64,000 nt of DNA from Chondrus crispus (GCF_000350225.1 NW_005178810.1:161508-225507); one strand, 5' to 3'; positions 31,661-42,353 are shown, counted from the first letter of the stretch. Program-made: numbers and translations. The notes: generated by a model not told the origin, from the sequence alone.

Positions 31661-34120
31661 ATGCCCCCTGGCTCGTCAGCGAGCTGGCGGTATATAACGC
31701 CGCGAGTTCATCTGATTCGGAGAGCGCGTCTTCCGATTCTCCCCACGCGATCCACACTGACCCCCCCAATTCTTCCCCAACACTCCCCTGCGAACTCAGA
31801 AGCCTCCTCCGACAGCGACGACGACATCCCCCTACAGCGGCTCTTCAACCAACCCATGGACGGTCACCGCGACACTTCTGCTGCGCGCGCGTACAGGCAG
31901 CCGTTGAGCCCGCCTTGGGCTCCGGCAGCGACGCCGGTCGGTCCCACCTTCCAACCGCGGCGACGCCTTCGCGACGGCCTGCAACCGTCCACTGGAGTGG
32001 CGGGGCCCGCGCAAGCGCCAATCGATTCGCCCGTACCGGTCGCTTTGCCACCGCTGGGCGCCCAAGCAACACAGTCCTCGCGGCTGCCCCTCGCGGGCGT
32101 GGCTCCAAGAATGGTCGAGGCGGACCCGGGGCTCCCCGTGGAGCTGCCGCCGCCTCCCATGTCGCCGCTGCCCGCTGCGGGTACGGCGCTCACAAGGGCC
32201 GCTTCCGAGGCGCCGTACGCGGCGCCGGCGCCGTCGAGTAGCGTAGCGCTTGCGCAGGCCGGACGGGGAGCGACAACGTCGCTGGGGCGGGTATTCACCG
32301 CCCCGAGTACCCCGGGCTGGCTGCGCAGCGGCGTCGGTTCCGTGCGGTCGCTGTGGCCCGGGTCCTCGATGGACCACCGCCGCCGGCGCGCACGCCGACG
32401 CGCCGCGGGCCGCAAGCCTCCGCTTACGGTCGAGGAGTATGTTCAGCGGAACTTGCTGGACGCGGCGAGGTTCGCGGCCATTCCGATGGTGCGCGCGATC
32501 AAGACTCCGTCCGGACGCGGTGCCGTGGCGCAAGAGAACCGCGCCGGCGCGTGGAAGGCGCGGTGGCGTCACGCTCCGTGTCGGACGCCGGCCGCGGCGG
32601 GCAGTGACTTGCTCTATGTCCGCTGCGAGGGCGAGGAAAAGTACCACATCTCGCTGCTGAACCTCTTCGGTCGGTATCGCCGCTACGAGGGCCTCGCGCC
32701 CGACGTCCGCTCGGTGGCCTTTCCGCGGCCTTTAGACATCTGGTACAGCGTCGCGAACCGAGCGCGGTGGGGTGAGGACGCAGCGCGCGAGAGTCGGCTG
32801 CATTGGCGCCGGGTGGACGATTTCTTCCACATGTGGCACAGCACCGAGTTTTTCTCGGTGCCCAGCGCCGCGCGGCGCGGCCTGTACCCCGCGCTCCCGC
32901 CGAACTGGTCGACGTTCGAGGCGCCGGAGTACCTGTGCGTACCGACGCCGAGCGTCATGGCGTGCGTGGCGGCGCATTGCTTGCCGCTCGGCCGATCGGA
33001 ATCCGCGGAAACGGAGCGAACGCGCGTCTTGGTGCACGCGATCATGCTTTCCGAATGGGCGGTCTTGGCCTTCCTGTGCTTCTTGCACGCCGCTCGCGAG
33101 GGACTGCCGTTCTTCACGAAGTGCCCCGACCCGCGGCTGATCGCGCGGCGCGAGGAACCGTTCGGTGAGCGCGGCCTGCTCTTCCGCCTCTCGGCGGGGC
33201 TCATCGATTTAATCCGCTCGGTCGGTATCGCGGAGATCCTCGAGGGTACGGCGTTTGACGCGACGTGCGCGACGCAGCTGTTGGCCTTCACCGAGGGTAT
33301 GGATTGGAGCGGCCGGCCGGACTTCGTGTGGTTCAGCTGGAACCAGCGGTGTACCCTACCGATGCCCTCCGGAGCCGAGGCCGAGACCGGTGCCGATGGT
33401 GGCAGCGCGGCCCCCGGTCCAGCGGACGCGACCGTCGCGGTCGACGTGGACGGCGCAGTCGACACGGTCGACGCGGGTGACACGGGCGGCTTGCTCGCCG
33501 ATGCCGATGTCGCGCCGCCGCACGATGCGGGAACCAGTGCGGTGAGGAGCGTCGTCGAGACCGCGGTACCGGCCCGCGGCGGATCCGCTCGCGTGGCCTC
33601 GATCCAGAGCGACTCACCGAAGGGGTTAAGAGAACCCCCCGGTGTCGTGGGAATTTCGCCCCCCACCTCAAGCCCCCCGCACATCAGCGTGGTGACCGGT
33701 ACCGAAGGCGATCATCGTCCCGTTCCGATGCCTCCTCCTCCCGCTCTGCAACCGTCCGGCGGGTCTTCCCCGGAGCGCCTCCGTGAGGAGGCCGCGTTCA
33801 CTGCCCTGCAGTACGCTTGCTCCTTCGAGGGGGCAACAGTTCCTTCGTCGGTTGAGCAGGCGCTGCTGCAGGCGCGCGAGTCGATGCACCAAGCCAAGCA
33901 GCTGGAGACGACCGTCGCGGCGCTCCGAGAGGCCTCCACCGCGGCGGAGCGTGAGCGCGTCGAGCATCACGAGAAGCTCCGCGGCGTGCAGGACATCCTC
34001 GCGGTCGTCAGCCAACGTCTCGCGGCGCCGCCGATGCCTGCCGTTACGGTCGGGGCCTCGCGCCCCGCGCCCGAAGATGCCGCGGCGGCTCCGCCGGCAA
34101 AGCGAACGCGTCGTTCTTGA
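31661..34120 (+). CDS. Antisense ORF of the chromovirus, unknown protein
   Basis: 819-codon plus-strand ORF lying between pol and the 3' LTR, convergent with gag-pol. Pro/Ala/Ser-rich first third with an acidic patch (NSEASSDSDDDIP); a more ordered core (about residues 245-560) rich in Trp, His and Cys (RRVDDFFHMWHSTEFFS, AHCLPLGRS); an Asp/Val/Ala low-complexity linker; a coiled-coil-like segment (ARESMHQAKQLETTVAALRE); a basic end PAKRTRRS resembling a nuclear signal. No family recognised. A second start at 31627 (MREQKPLRVDDHAPW) in another frame could be joined by one base in the C7 run at 31761-31767. GC-rich DNA yields chance ORFs, but this length and ordered composition favour a real gene. 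Confidence 0.5.
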   Translation: MPPGSSASWRYITPRVHLIRRARLPILPTRSTLTPPILPQHSPANSEASSDSDDDIPLQRLFNQPMDGHRDTSAARAYRQPLSPPWAPAATPVGPTFQPRRRLRDGLQPSTGVAGPAQAPIDSPVPVALPPLGAQATQSSRLPLAGVAPRMVEADPGLPVELPPPPMSPLPAAGTALTRAASEAPYAAPAPSSSVALAQAGRGATTSLGRVFTAPSTPGWLRSGVGSVRSLWPGSSMDHRRRRARRRAAGRKPPLTVEEYVQRNLLDAARFAAIPMVRAIKTPSGRGAVAQENRAGAWKARWRHAPCRTPAAAGSDLLYVRCEGEEKYHISLLNLFGRYRRYEGLAPDVRSVAFPRPLDIWYSVANRARWGEDAARESRLHWRRVDDFFHMWHSTEFFSVPSAARRGLYPALPPNWSTFEAPEYLCVPTPSVMACVAAHCLPLGRSESAETERTRVLVHAIMLSEWAVLAFLCFLHAAREGLPFFTKCPDPRLIARREEPFGERGLLFRLSAGLIDLIRSVGIAEILEGTAFDATCATQLLAFTEGMDWSGRPDFVWFSWNQRCTLPMPSGAEAETGADGGSAAPGPADATVAVDVDGAVDTVDAGDTGGLLADADVAPPHDAGTSAVRSVVETAVPARGGSARVASIQSDSPKGLREPPGVVGISPPTSSPPHISVVTGTEGDHRPVPMPPPPALQPSGGSSPERLREEAAFTALQYACSFEGATVPSSVEQALLQARESMHQAKQLETTVAALREASTAAERERVEHHEKLRGVQDILAVVSQRLAAPPMPAVTVGASRPAPEDAAAAPPAKRTRRS

Positions 34121-34296
34121 GCCCCGACCCGTTGGTCGCCCCCTTTCGCGTAGCCCATTAGGGGCTTCGCCCACAGTAAACAGAGCCGATTAGCGGTGTT
34201 CCTTGCCTTTTCCTTTTGGTGCGTGCGGGCGGCAGTGCACGACGCGCGCGAGCGAGGTCGTCCTGACGGTTCGGCCATGCGAGGCCGGAAGGAGTG

Positions 34297-35439
34297 CTAC
34301 GCGGGCGCGCTTGTCCGTCCTTGGCGCGTACGCCAATGTCGGTCGATGAAAGGTTGCGGGAGCCCCTCGGAGGGCTCGTAGGTATCGTCGGAAGCGGCGT
34401 ACCCGTACCAGCGAACCTTGTACTCGATGCCGCCGCGGGTCATACGGTGTCCGACGATGCGGTCAACGACGTATTCCGCGCGGGGCGTTGTGGCTTGTGC
34501 GTCCGATGCAGATGGAATGGCCGAGGTGACAGTGTCCCCCCGCCCGCGTGGCATTTTTGTGACGCGGTCGATGCTCACGCGGTTCTCCACACCGTCCTGC
34601 TCGATGAGGACCGTGGTGTCCGTAGCGAAGCGCACGCAAAACGGCCCCTCTGTCCTTGGCAGAAGTTTGACAGAGAGCTCGTCCGTTCCAGTCGTACCTT
34701 GCGCACGCGTGCGCCGCTCGACGCTTGTCAACGGGCGGGGCGGGCGATCAACGTAGACAAAATCGCCCGCCACAGCGACCGGACGGAAGCGGACCTTCTT
34801 GTCAAAATCGTCCTTGTACCGCTTTTGCGATGCGGATAATTTCGTCCGAGCGCGGTCGAGAGCGTCGCAAAGCTTGCGCAGCGTGGCGCGCTTGTACTGC
34901 ACCGGGGTCCGCGGGTCCTCTCCATGGGTCCCCGCGTCCTGCGGCACAGTACCGGGGAGGATTAAACCGGACGGTGGCCGCGTTAACACCAGGTCGAACG
35001 GAGTCGTCTCCGTCGACCGGTGGACCTGCGTATTGTACGCGAAGGTCAGCGGCTGCACGTAGTCGTCCCAATCGCGCTGGTGCTCCTCCACGTAGTGCCG
35101 GAGGCGTTGCACCAGCGTGCGATTGAACCGTTCGGTCTGCCCATTCGACTGGGGGTGGTAGGCTGTCGTGAGATAATGCCGCACCCCCAGGAGGGCGCAT
35201 ACCGCGTCGAAGAACTTCGCAGCGAACTGGGGGCCATTGTCGGTTAGTACGTAGCGCGGCGCTCCGTAAACGTAGACCCAGTTGTCTAAAAACGCGTTTG
35301 CGACGACCGAAGCGGTTGTGGTCCGGAGCGGGATACTGCGCGTTAGCTTGGAGAACTGGTCGGTAATTACCAACACGTGTTGGTTTCCGTGCGCGGTATT
35401 GGGCAGGGGCCCCAGGAGGTCCATCGCGACAAACTCCAA
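34297..35439 (-). pseudogene. Integrase and chromodomain of the GC-rich chromovirus
   Basis: 380 residues. The catalytic core has D-D-E positions in MDLLGPLPN, LTDNGPQFAA and HPQSNGQTERFNR. A GPY-type C-terminal region follows, then a chromodomain (YVVDRIVGHRMTRGGIEYKV and onward, with aromatic cage residues W, Y) ending near the stop at 34297. The upstream HHCC finger is missing because of the replacement at about 35490-35590, so this is the tail of a broken pol. The stretch 34121-34296 between this stop and the antisense ORF stop is noncoding. Confidence 0.88.
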
Positions 35440-35494
35440 GGGGCCCGCCGCGGGGAACAGCTTGAGATCCTTTTGAGCGAATGCTGTCTCAGTG

Positions 35495-35533
35495 CTGTCC
35501 TACACAATGAGTACTACTCATTGAGTAGGACAG
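35495..35533. repeat. Palindromic insertion inside pol
   Basis: Imperfect 39-bp hairpin: ctgtcctacacaatgagt, loop act, actcattgagtaggacag. Within the foreign segment replacing the integrase zinc-finger codons. Confidence 0.85.
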
Positions 35534-38500
35534 AACAAGCGTAGGGTACTACTTCATTTAAAATACAGAACAAGTACATACGCGTCGCTCCCGGGTGACC
35601 TGCCAACCTCGTATGGTGTTCCAGGTACAGTACCCGGGGGCGCAACCGAGTCGGTACCACGCGCTGCAGGGTTCCGTCCAGCGGGGACGTCCTCACGAGA
35701 AATCCGTAACGGTCGATGTCGAACTTCGAGTTCGGCGTCCCGACGGTTTCCGCGGCGAAGCGACAGAAGGCGTCCTCAGCTTGTTCGCGTAGAAATTCCT
35801 CAACCGAGATGGACGCAGCGTCGCATTCTTCGAGAGTTATCGCGAGCGCGTGATAACCGTCCGGACGGTCTTGCGGCGGGTCCCAGTGCACATTGTCCAG
35901 GAGGGCCTCGCTGCCCTCATCGTACTGGACCGCGAAGTACGGGACCTCATCATCGACCGGTTCGGTGTCTCCTCCCTCGGTACGTAAGCGCGATACGCCG
36001 TCCGCGAGTTGGTGCTTGACGCCTGGGCGGTACTGTACCTCATAGTCGTACTCCGCCAAGCGCAGGCGCCAGCGAGCGAGCCGACCGGAACTGTCCGCTA
36101 AATTGAGGACCCAGCGTAGGGCCTCGTGATCCGAGGGAGGTTGAACGCGCTTCCGTATAGGTACGGCCGTAGGGTGAGGATGCTCCACACTACGGCCAAG
36201 CATTACTTTTCGGTAGTCGTATAATTGCGCTCCGCGTCGGTCACCGCGCGGCTCCAATATCCGATCGGTCGAGTACCTCCATCGGGTTTCTCCTGTAGAA
36301 GGGCGCAATCCACTTGGTGTCCGCACGCGTCGGTGTCCAGCGTATATTTCCGTCCGTAGCGGGGCAGCGCGAGGATTGGCGGCGACACGAGGCGCCGCTT
36401 CAATTCCTCAAACGCCGCGTGTTCCGCATCGGTTAAGATCTCAAACTCGTAGGGCTGATTCTTGCCGGTCTTCTTGTTCAGCGGCGCAGCGACCTTCGCG
36501 AATCCTTGCACAAACCGTCGGTAAACGTTGCACATCCCGAGAAAAGATCGCAGTTCCGTTTGGTTCGTAGGCGCGCGCGCGCGTTCGATCGCGATGACGT
36601 TGCGTTGCTCCACCTCCAACCGTCCCGGACGAATGACCTGCCCGAGATAGGTTACGGAGGTGTCGAAAAACGCGCACTTCGCCAATTTTAGCGACACGCC
36701 CGCCGTATGTAGAAGCCGTAGTACCTCGCGCACGTGTGCCATATGTTCCGTAACGGTTCGCGAGTAGACGATGACGTCATCGAGGTACACCAGCGCGGTC
36801 TCCCATTTCACGCGGGACAGGATGATGTCGACCGCTCGTTGAAATGTCGCGGGCGCGTTTTTGAGACCGAACGGCATGCGTAGAAAGCGGTAGAGGCCCG
36901 AATGGCGACGCGAACGTTGTTTTATCGCGATCCTCCTCGGCGATCTCCACCTGCCAATACCCGCTATTACAGTCTAGCGTGGTAAAGACAGTGGCATCGC
37001 CGAGCGAGTCGATACATTCGTCCATGCGCGGTAGTGGGTAGGAGTCGCGAACCGTAACGGCGTTTAGCTTGCGATAGTCCACGCAGAACCGCATGGTCCC
37101 GTCCTTTTTAGGGACGAAGACCACGGGGCTCGCCCACTCGGCCGATGTCGGTTCGATGACTCCCGCGCGCAGCATGCGGTCGATTTCCTTCTTCTCCTTC
37201 TCGCGTGCGATGGGTCCGGCTCGGTAGGGTGCTTGGTAGATCGGCTTCGCGCCGGGCTTCAGCTCGATGCGATGCTTCGTAGCGTCGATCCTACCCAAGT
37301 GGCGGGACCACATGTCCTTGAACTCGGACCTCATGTCCATAATTTCCGACCGGACGGTACTGTCTTCTGCCCCAATATGGGCGTCTTCTTCCGACGAGCG
37401 GGTCTTCTCCGCGTCCGTATCGGTCCGCTCATCCGCGTTAGCGGGATTGCCACTGTGGGCGTCGTCCGTTTCCGGTTCTTCGCGTCGCGCGCCTCCTCCC
37501 GTAGCGGTGGTGGATTTAATTCCGCCATCGTCCGTAACGGGTCCTTCTCGTCGCGCCCATTCCTCCGTAGCGGTCGAGGAATTATTTTTGTTCCCTCCCC
37601 CTTCCTTAGCGTCGGCCTCTCCGGGGATCGGCACGCCAAGTGTCAGGATGTGTGTAGGGGATGGCAACGCGAGACCAACAACGGTATGCTTGGGGACGTG
37701 GGCCGCGCGGCTTCCGAAGTTGCTAACAAGCACCGTAAACGGCTCGCCCGGGAAGAGGTCCATGACCCCCTGGGCCATCAGGCATAAATTCTTATGCGCC
37801 GTTTTGCGGTGTTTTTGCAGGAAGCAAAGCCCCCCAACCGGTGTTGCGACGCGTACCATCGCTTGGGTCATCGGGGGTATCGTCACCCCCTTGACCACGC
37901 GAATTTTCCGTGACGATACGTTCGTCGGGAACTGCGCGCGCTTCCGGTCGGCCGAATTTTCCTCCTGCGGGAGCTGCTGCGACGGTCCCCTCGAGGCCAT
38001 CTTGCGGTCGTGCCTCGAGGGTGTTACTCCCGTCAGCGCTACGGACGGCGCATGATGGAACAGCACCTTCCTCTGCGGTGGCAGGATCGCCTTCAAGTGG
38101 CGATCCAGGAACGTAGTTCCGAGGATACAGTCCACCGCAAGGTTGGTGCCGACCAAGAACGGTACGCGCGCGACGAACTCACCAATCCGGACGTACAGCT
38201 TGAGCTCGCCGAGGGCCTTCATCGACCTATTCGAAGCGTCGATGAGCGGCGGGCTCCGCGCGGACTGGATGGAAGCGCACCACGGTTCTTCCACACAGCG
38301 TAGGTGGATTAGATTCGGGCCGGCGCCCGAATCTAGAACCGGCGTGATAGCGCGCATCATCGCGCGTCGTTGTCCGACCGTTGCGGTGACCTTGTAATTT
38401 TGCTTCTTGAAGAAGCAAATTGCCGCTTCGTCCGTTCGGCTCTGCGATTGCGCGCGTACCGAAGCGGTCGACGGGGTGCCTTGTTTATTGAGGCTTGGCA

Positions 38501-38669
38501 CGGGGAGGATCGTTAACGCCTCTACGCGTCCTCCCCGGCTTCCCCCGTCATCCCAAGGTCCTCGGGCCCCTCGTCCGTCAGCGGTAACGCGGGGTCTTCC
38601 GATTGGACGGTCTCGCGCGGCTCGACCACGTTGATACCCGCGGGAGCCTGCGCACCCGAATTTCGCCAC
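35514..38669 (-). pseudogene. Protease, RT and RNase H of the GC-rich chromovirus (broken)
   Basis: Protease VLDSGAGPNLIHL and CILGTTFLD; RT with KDGTMRFCVDYRKLN, LPRMDECIDSL and FTTLDCNSGYWQ, then a one-base frameshift near 36896-36899, then MPFGLKNAPATFQRA and the catalytic YLDD (VYLDDVIVYS). RNase H begins TLDTDACGHQVD. A TAA at 36203-36205 replaces an expected Glu codon in TTEKE, and a further frameshift near 36150 precedes DHEALRWVLN. The last stretch reaches the HPGATR motif before the palindromic insertion. The N-terminus overlaps gag by about 148 nt in the -1 frame, which suggests programmed frameshifting in intact copies. Confidence 0.88.
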
Positions 38670-41043
38670 GCGGTCGGCGGTTGACGCTCGAACGGCGAAC
38701 CTGGGCGGAGACCTTGACGGATCCGAAGCTTTTGATAATTGGCCTCGCGGGCCTGCAAAAGCTTCGAACGCAGCGCGCTATTCGCCACTACAGGACATTG
38801 CTCCTGTCGGTGGGTCAGGTCCAGACAGAACCGACACGGCGGGGGTCCAGGTAATCCTTGGTTGAAGAACCGGACCCGCTGGTTCTGTACTGGCCTTCCG
38901 TACGGATATGCGCGCGCGTCACCTTGTTGGGCGGGCGCCATCGGTGCGCCCGCCGGGGACGAGGCAGGTGACGGATGGTAGCTAGTCGGCGGCGAGCTAA
39001 GCGAGCTCGGCGTCGCCGACTGGTCCGTCACCGCCAGTATCTCCTCCGTTTCGGTTCCGCGCGCTGTCGGGAGTTCAGACAGGGACTCGACCGACAGCAC
39101 GGGCCTTGTCCGCGCGTTGCGCGTGAACCTTCTCACCGAATCGGACGGTGCTTGAGGCGACGCAAGCGAGGTCGCCTGTCTTCGAGCCGAGCGGTGCGTC
39201 TCGCCTATCGCTTGCGCGTACCGTGCCACTGCTTGGTAGTCCACGCCCGGATGCGTCGCGAGATAATTCCGCACCTGCGCGCACGTCGCTGGCAGAAGTC
39301 CCTCAACGAAAAAGGACTTCAAGCGCCTGTCCGAAAATACGGTTCCGCAGCGCAACGCCTTGTCCCACAAATGGTTAGTGTACACCTCCTCCGTCATATT
39401 AGAGCTCTGACGGAAGGAGGTGACATCACCGACCGCTTCGGAAATAACTTCGTCAGTCGCATACGTGCGCAATAAAAAGTTAACAACTTCCGCGTAGGTT
39501 TCGAGCATATCGCGCTGCTCCGCATCGACCGCCATGGGGTTCCCATGTAGCCTGGACAGCAAGGCGTGAGCCTGCCCACTCAAATAGAACTGGAAACACC
39601 ATACGGTCGCGCCTTCGCTGACCCCATTGTAGTTGCAGGCCATCTTGAAGCGCGCGAGAAATCCTAGCACGGCGATTGGATCTTGACCACCGAATGTGTG
39701 GGTTTTCAGCTGGACGTCCAACTTCTTCCGATATCGGTTAACTCGCCGCGCGGTACTCGCGTCGTAGCGCGCGCTGCGATTTTCCAGCCTATACGTGCGG
39801 TAGTCGACGGCCTTGGTGAACAGGTCGTTCAGCGGCCTGATCACCGGCAACCGTTTCGGATCCCGCCTGGGGGCAGACCGGCGGTCTCTGCCCCTGCGAT
39901 GGCGGCCTCCTTCTCCGCCGGGGCTACTGTAGCCCCCCGGATCGGAGTCTTCTCGCCTGAACCGACGCCGGTCGCGCCCATTGCGGCCTCTGCGGGCGCT
40001 TCTGCGCAATCCGTCCGACTCGGTGTCCTCGTCATCGGAGGGGTATCCACCTCCTCCGGCATCGCGGTATGGCGCGTAGCGTCCGTCGCGGTTATCATCC
40101 GAGGGGTAACCGACCCCTCCGGCATCGCGGTATCACGCGTAGCGTCCGTCGCGGTTCTTGCGCGCCGCCCTGTGGCGACGTCTTGTGTCTTCTTCCTCGG
40201 AGGGGTTTTCTGTACCCTCCGAGGTGTAGCCTTGAGCGCCGGGTGCGCTTCTTCTGCTCGACCGATACGGCTGTCGCTTTTCTGTCGCGAAGCGCCCCAG
40301 GCGGTTTTCTGTCCCGCGGGGGCCAGCCGTATCGGCGAGTACGGGAGGGCCATTTTCTGTAGGCCCTCCTGTAGCACCATAAATTGGTGGGAGGTAAATG
40401 GTCTTACCCTCCGGGTGAGGGGCCATTGTACCAAGCCCGGGTGCGGCGCCGATCGGTTCAGCGTGCGTTAGCGTAGGATCCGGAGCGGTTGAGTCGCGCT
40501 GCTCGCGTGCCTCGACTCCTGCTCCGGCGAAGGTCGTGGCCAGACGATTGGCCACGGCGGAGCTGATCGCTCCCTTTAGAGCCTGCCGGACGGGGATTCT
40601 TCATCTACAGTGGTGACCGCGGTCACCACCTCGCATTGGACTTGAGCGGGTAGAAGTTCGTCCAAAAGCGATGGTATCGCGCGGCGTACGTGCGCGTCCA
40701 CGAGCGCGGGCACCGTTCGGTCGAGGCATACGCGCGCTACCTGGGGGAGTTCCGTAGCGAGGAACTCCTCGACCCAGGCCTGGATGCGCGGCTGAATCGC
40801 GTCGACCATCCATTGGACGCGATTCTCAGTGCCTGCCGACGCGGCCGGCGTAACATCCGATGCGGACGCTCGCGTGCGGCCCGGTCGCGGTGGCGGTCGT
40901 AGCAGGGCTTCCGGGTTCTCTACCCGGGGGCGCGGTGCGCCACTGCCATTGCGGGTGCTCAGACGCCCGGAGGCGGAGTCTCCCCTTTGATCCGGTCGGT
41001 TCATCGTCGAATACGTTTCGCGATCGACGCGGTGATTTCTCAA
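38522..41043 (-). pseudogene. Gag of the GC-rich chromovirus (one stop, one frameshift)
   Basis: Minus strand. An N-terminal part from Met at 41004 or 41043 runs to 40576. One base is shifted near 40577, then the frame 40555-38522 is open except for TGA at 40130-40132. It contains an RGG/Asp-rich linker with a 21-residue tandem repeat, the retrotransposon gag domain (about 39850-39200; KMACNYNGVSEGATVWCFQF, FFVEGLLPATCAQVRNYL) and a canonical zinc knuckle CRFCLDLTHRQEQC. The stop lies in a repeat copy where the neighbouring unit has CCA (Pro), so it is a recent lesion. Confidence 0.82.
40034..40159 (-). repeat. 63-bp tandem repeat in gag
   Basis: Two 63-bp units (40034-40096, 40097-40159), i.e. 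21 codons in frame. In the gag frame each reads R-Y-A-(P/stop)-Y-R-D-A-G-G-x-G-Y-P-S-D-D. The second unit carries the TGA. Confidence 0.8.
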
Positions 41044-41132
41044 CCTTTTCCGTCCGTACGGTTCTGCGCGCGATCGAGCGACTACGCGTGCGGCTCAACC
41101 TCGACAGTTATCCCCTCCACAAGAGTACCAAA

Positions 41133-41802
41133 TGTGGGATAACTCCTCTCCGCCCTGGGTTGGGTGAGGGTCGGAGGCTATTAGCGAGGGAGCACGCGAC
41201 GTAGACGCGACGCGCTAATTGAACCGATCGGACGAGCTCGCGAAAAGGGAGTGGCTCACTGGCAGGTTACGCGCAGTCGCCCCGTGGTGCGTGAATGGGA
41301 GCGACCGGTAACGGGTTAGAATCCAGCGCGCGCGACAGACAACCGAAAACGGACGTACGTAGGCGCAAAAGGGACGGGGGCGAGCTTGCCCCCGTTTACT
41401 GGTGGGGACGGGTGCCAGGTCTTAACCCCGCAGAGAGACGCCTCGAACACCTGTCCCAGTACAGTAGTACAGTACCTGCCGCCTAGTGCGTGCCGGGTAC
41501 TGTACACAATTAAAAAACTAGTGCCATAATTGCTACTACCGCACGGACGCTGCTACTACACGTGTGCACTACTGTACACGCGTGTTGCTTACAGACTACC
41601 GCACGGACGACACGTGTGCTAACGCACACACGTAACACGCGTAGACTACCGCTCGGACGACACGTGCACTACTGTACACGTACGCCAGATTACGACCGCT
41701 CGGCATGCGCGCGCTCGCTACACGTGGGCACAGCCGCCCACGTGTACACCGTATACGGCCGTCCGATGACCTCCGCGCACTCGCGGCGGTCATTATACTA
41801 CA
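41133..41802 (-). repeat. LTR of GC-rich chromovirus (5' LTR in element sense)
   Basis: 670 bp; differs from the other LTR by scattered substitutions (tgtgggataac versus tgtaagataac at its end). Contains the same CACGTG-rich part. Confidence 0.92.
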
Positions 41803-41807
41803 TCCTC
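41803..41807 (+). repeat. Target-site duplication tcctc, right
   Basis: Identical to 30860-30864. Confidence 0.9.
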
Positions 41808-41810
41808 CAT

Positions 41811-42061
41811 TTCTGTCTGAAGGCAATTGTCACGAAGAAAGTCCACAACACTGGGAGTGCATAACCTGTTGAGCGAAGAACTGCAGATAGACCCTTGCGC
41901 ACAGTCTGAGAACCGGAGACTTCCTTTCTTTACTGATGATGTTCTGTCTCTGTTCATCGTAGCCGAGTGGCTACCTATTTTATACCCAAAGTTCCGCTTG
42001 CAGATTACCACAGAAGTGTGGGTCCGCGAAACCAGTAAAATGTGGCCCAGATGAATAGTAA
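41811..42061 (-). promoter_or_regulatory. Leader and promoter region of the split copia element
   Basis: Lies directly upstream (minus strand) of the split gag ATG. A TATA element TATAAAAT (minus; 41984-41977) is visible. The region is cut at 42061 by the insertion of copia-2. No primer-binding site was recognised. Confidence 0.45.
42057..42061 (+). repeat. Target-site duplication agtaa, left
   Basis: Identical to 46751-46755. Confidence 0.85.
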
Positions 42062-42353
42062 TGTTGAAAGCAATAATGCTTGGCTGATGTGTGATTGAAT
42101 TGTCGTATTGTTGCTGCAATCGATATTGATGCAAGATAGTGAATTGTTGTGTTTTAAGTCTTATACCGTCTTCATAGGCTACAGCTGGAGGGAACCCAGT
42201 CGTAGGTGGATTGACCCCTTTCCTCTTCACTAGGGAGAAGAAATTATTAGGAACCTCGTCTATATAAGAAGATAGACAAACAGAGAGAAATAAAGTCCGG
42301 GGTGAACCTTGGGAAGTGACAAGTCAACGCGAAGGCCATTCCAAATCTTAGGA
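42062..42353 (+). repeat. Copia-2 5' LTR
   Basis: 292 bp, tatataag at 42261-42268. Confidence 0.9.

Larger units (their letters stand above)
30865..41802 (-). mobile_element. GC-rich chromovirus with antisense ORF, 10.9 kb
   Basis: LTRs 30865-31535 and 41133-41802 (about 670 bp, TG...CA), 5-bp duplication tcctc on both sides. Orientation is minus: gag-pol reads leftward. A purine tract (aaggggggaggtc on the minus strand, 31536-31548) sits inside the left LTR. A TGG-starting primer site (TGGTACTCTTGTGGAGG, minus) begins 2 bases inside the right LTR. Pol has two frameshifts, a stop and a replaced segment, so this copy is defective. Between integrase and the 3' LTR there are 2.5 kb with a plus-strand ORF. 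Confidence 0.92.
29968..41810 (-). pseudogene. Copia gag split by a chromovirus after its start codon
   Basis: Minus strand. The start codon is 41810-41808 and codons 2 onward begin in the 5-bp duplication, continuing at 30864-29968. With the insertion removed the frame starts MEDSRRIHKVYGKPHEDFQL and matches the other copia gags here (MENSRKVYKFEG at 7779). It continues with a gag domain and a canonical zinc knuckle CFDCDQVGHIARTC (C-x2-C-x4-H-x4-C). The ORF ends at 29968 with no protease or RT behind it, so the element is also 3'-truncated. Its leader and LTR region lie at 41811-42061. Confidence 0.82.

Noticed and set aside
32683-33684. 333-codon minus-strand ORF opposite the antisense ORF of the chromovirus
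   Set aside because: Mirror of the GC-rich plus-strand ORF; Ser/Pro/Ala composition, no motif, and less ordered than the plus-strand frame.
37267-38055. 262-codon plus-strand ORF opposite protease/RT of the GC-rich chromovirus
   Set aside because: It lies antisense to clear protease and RT motifs and is a shadow ORF.
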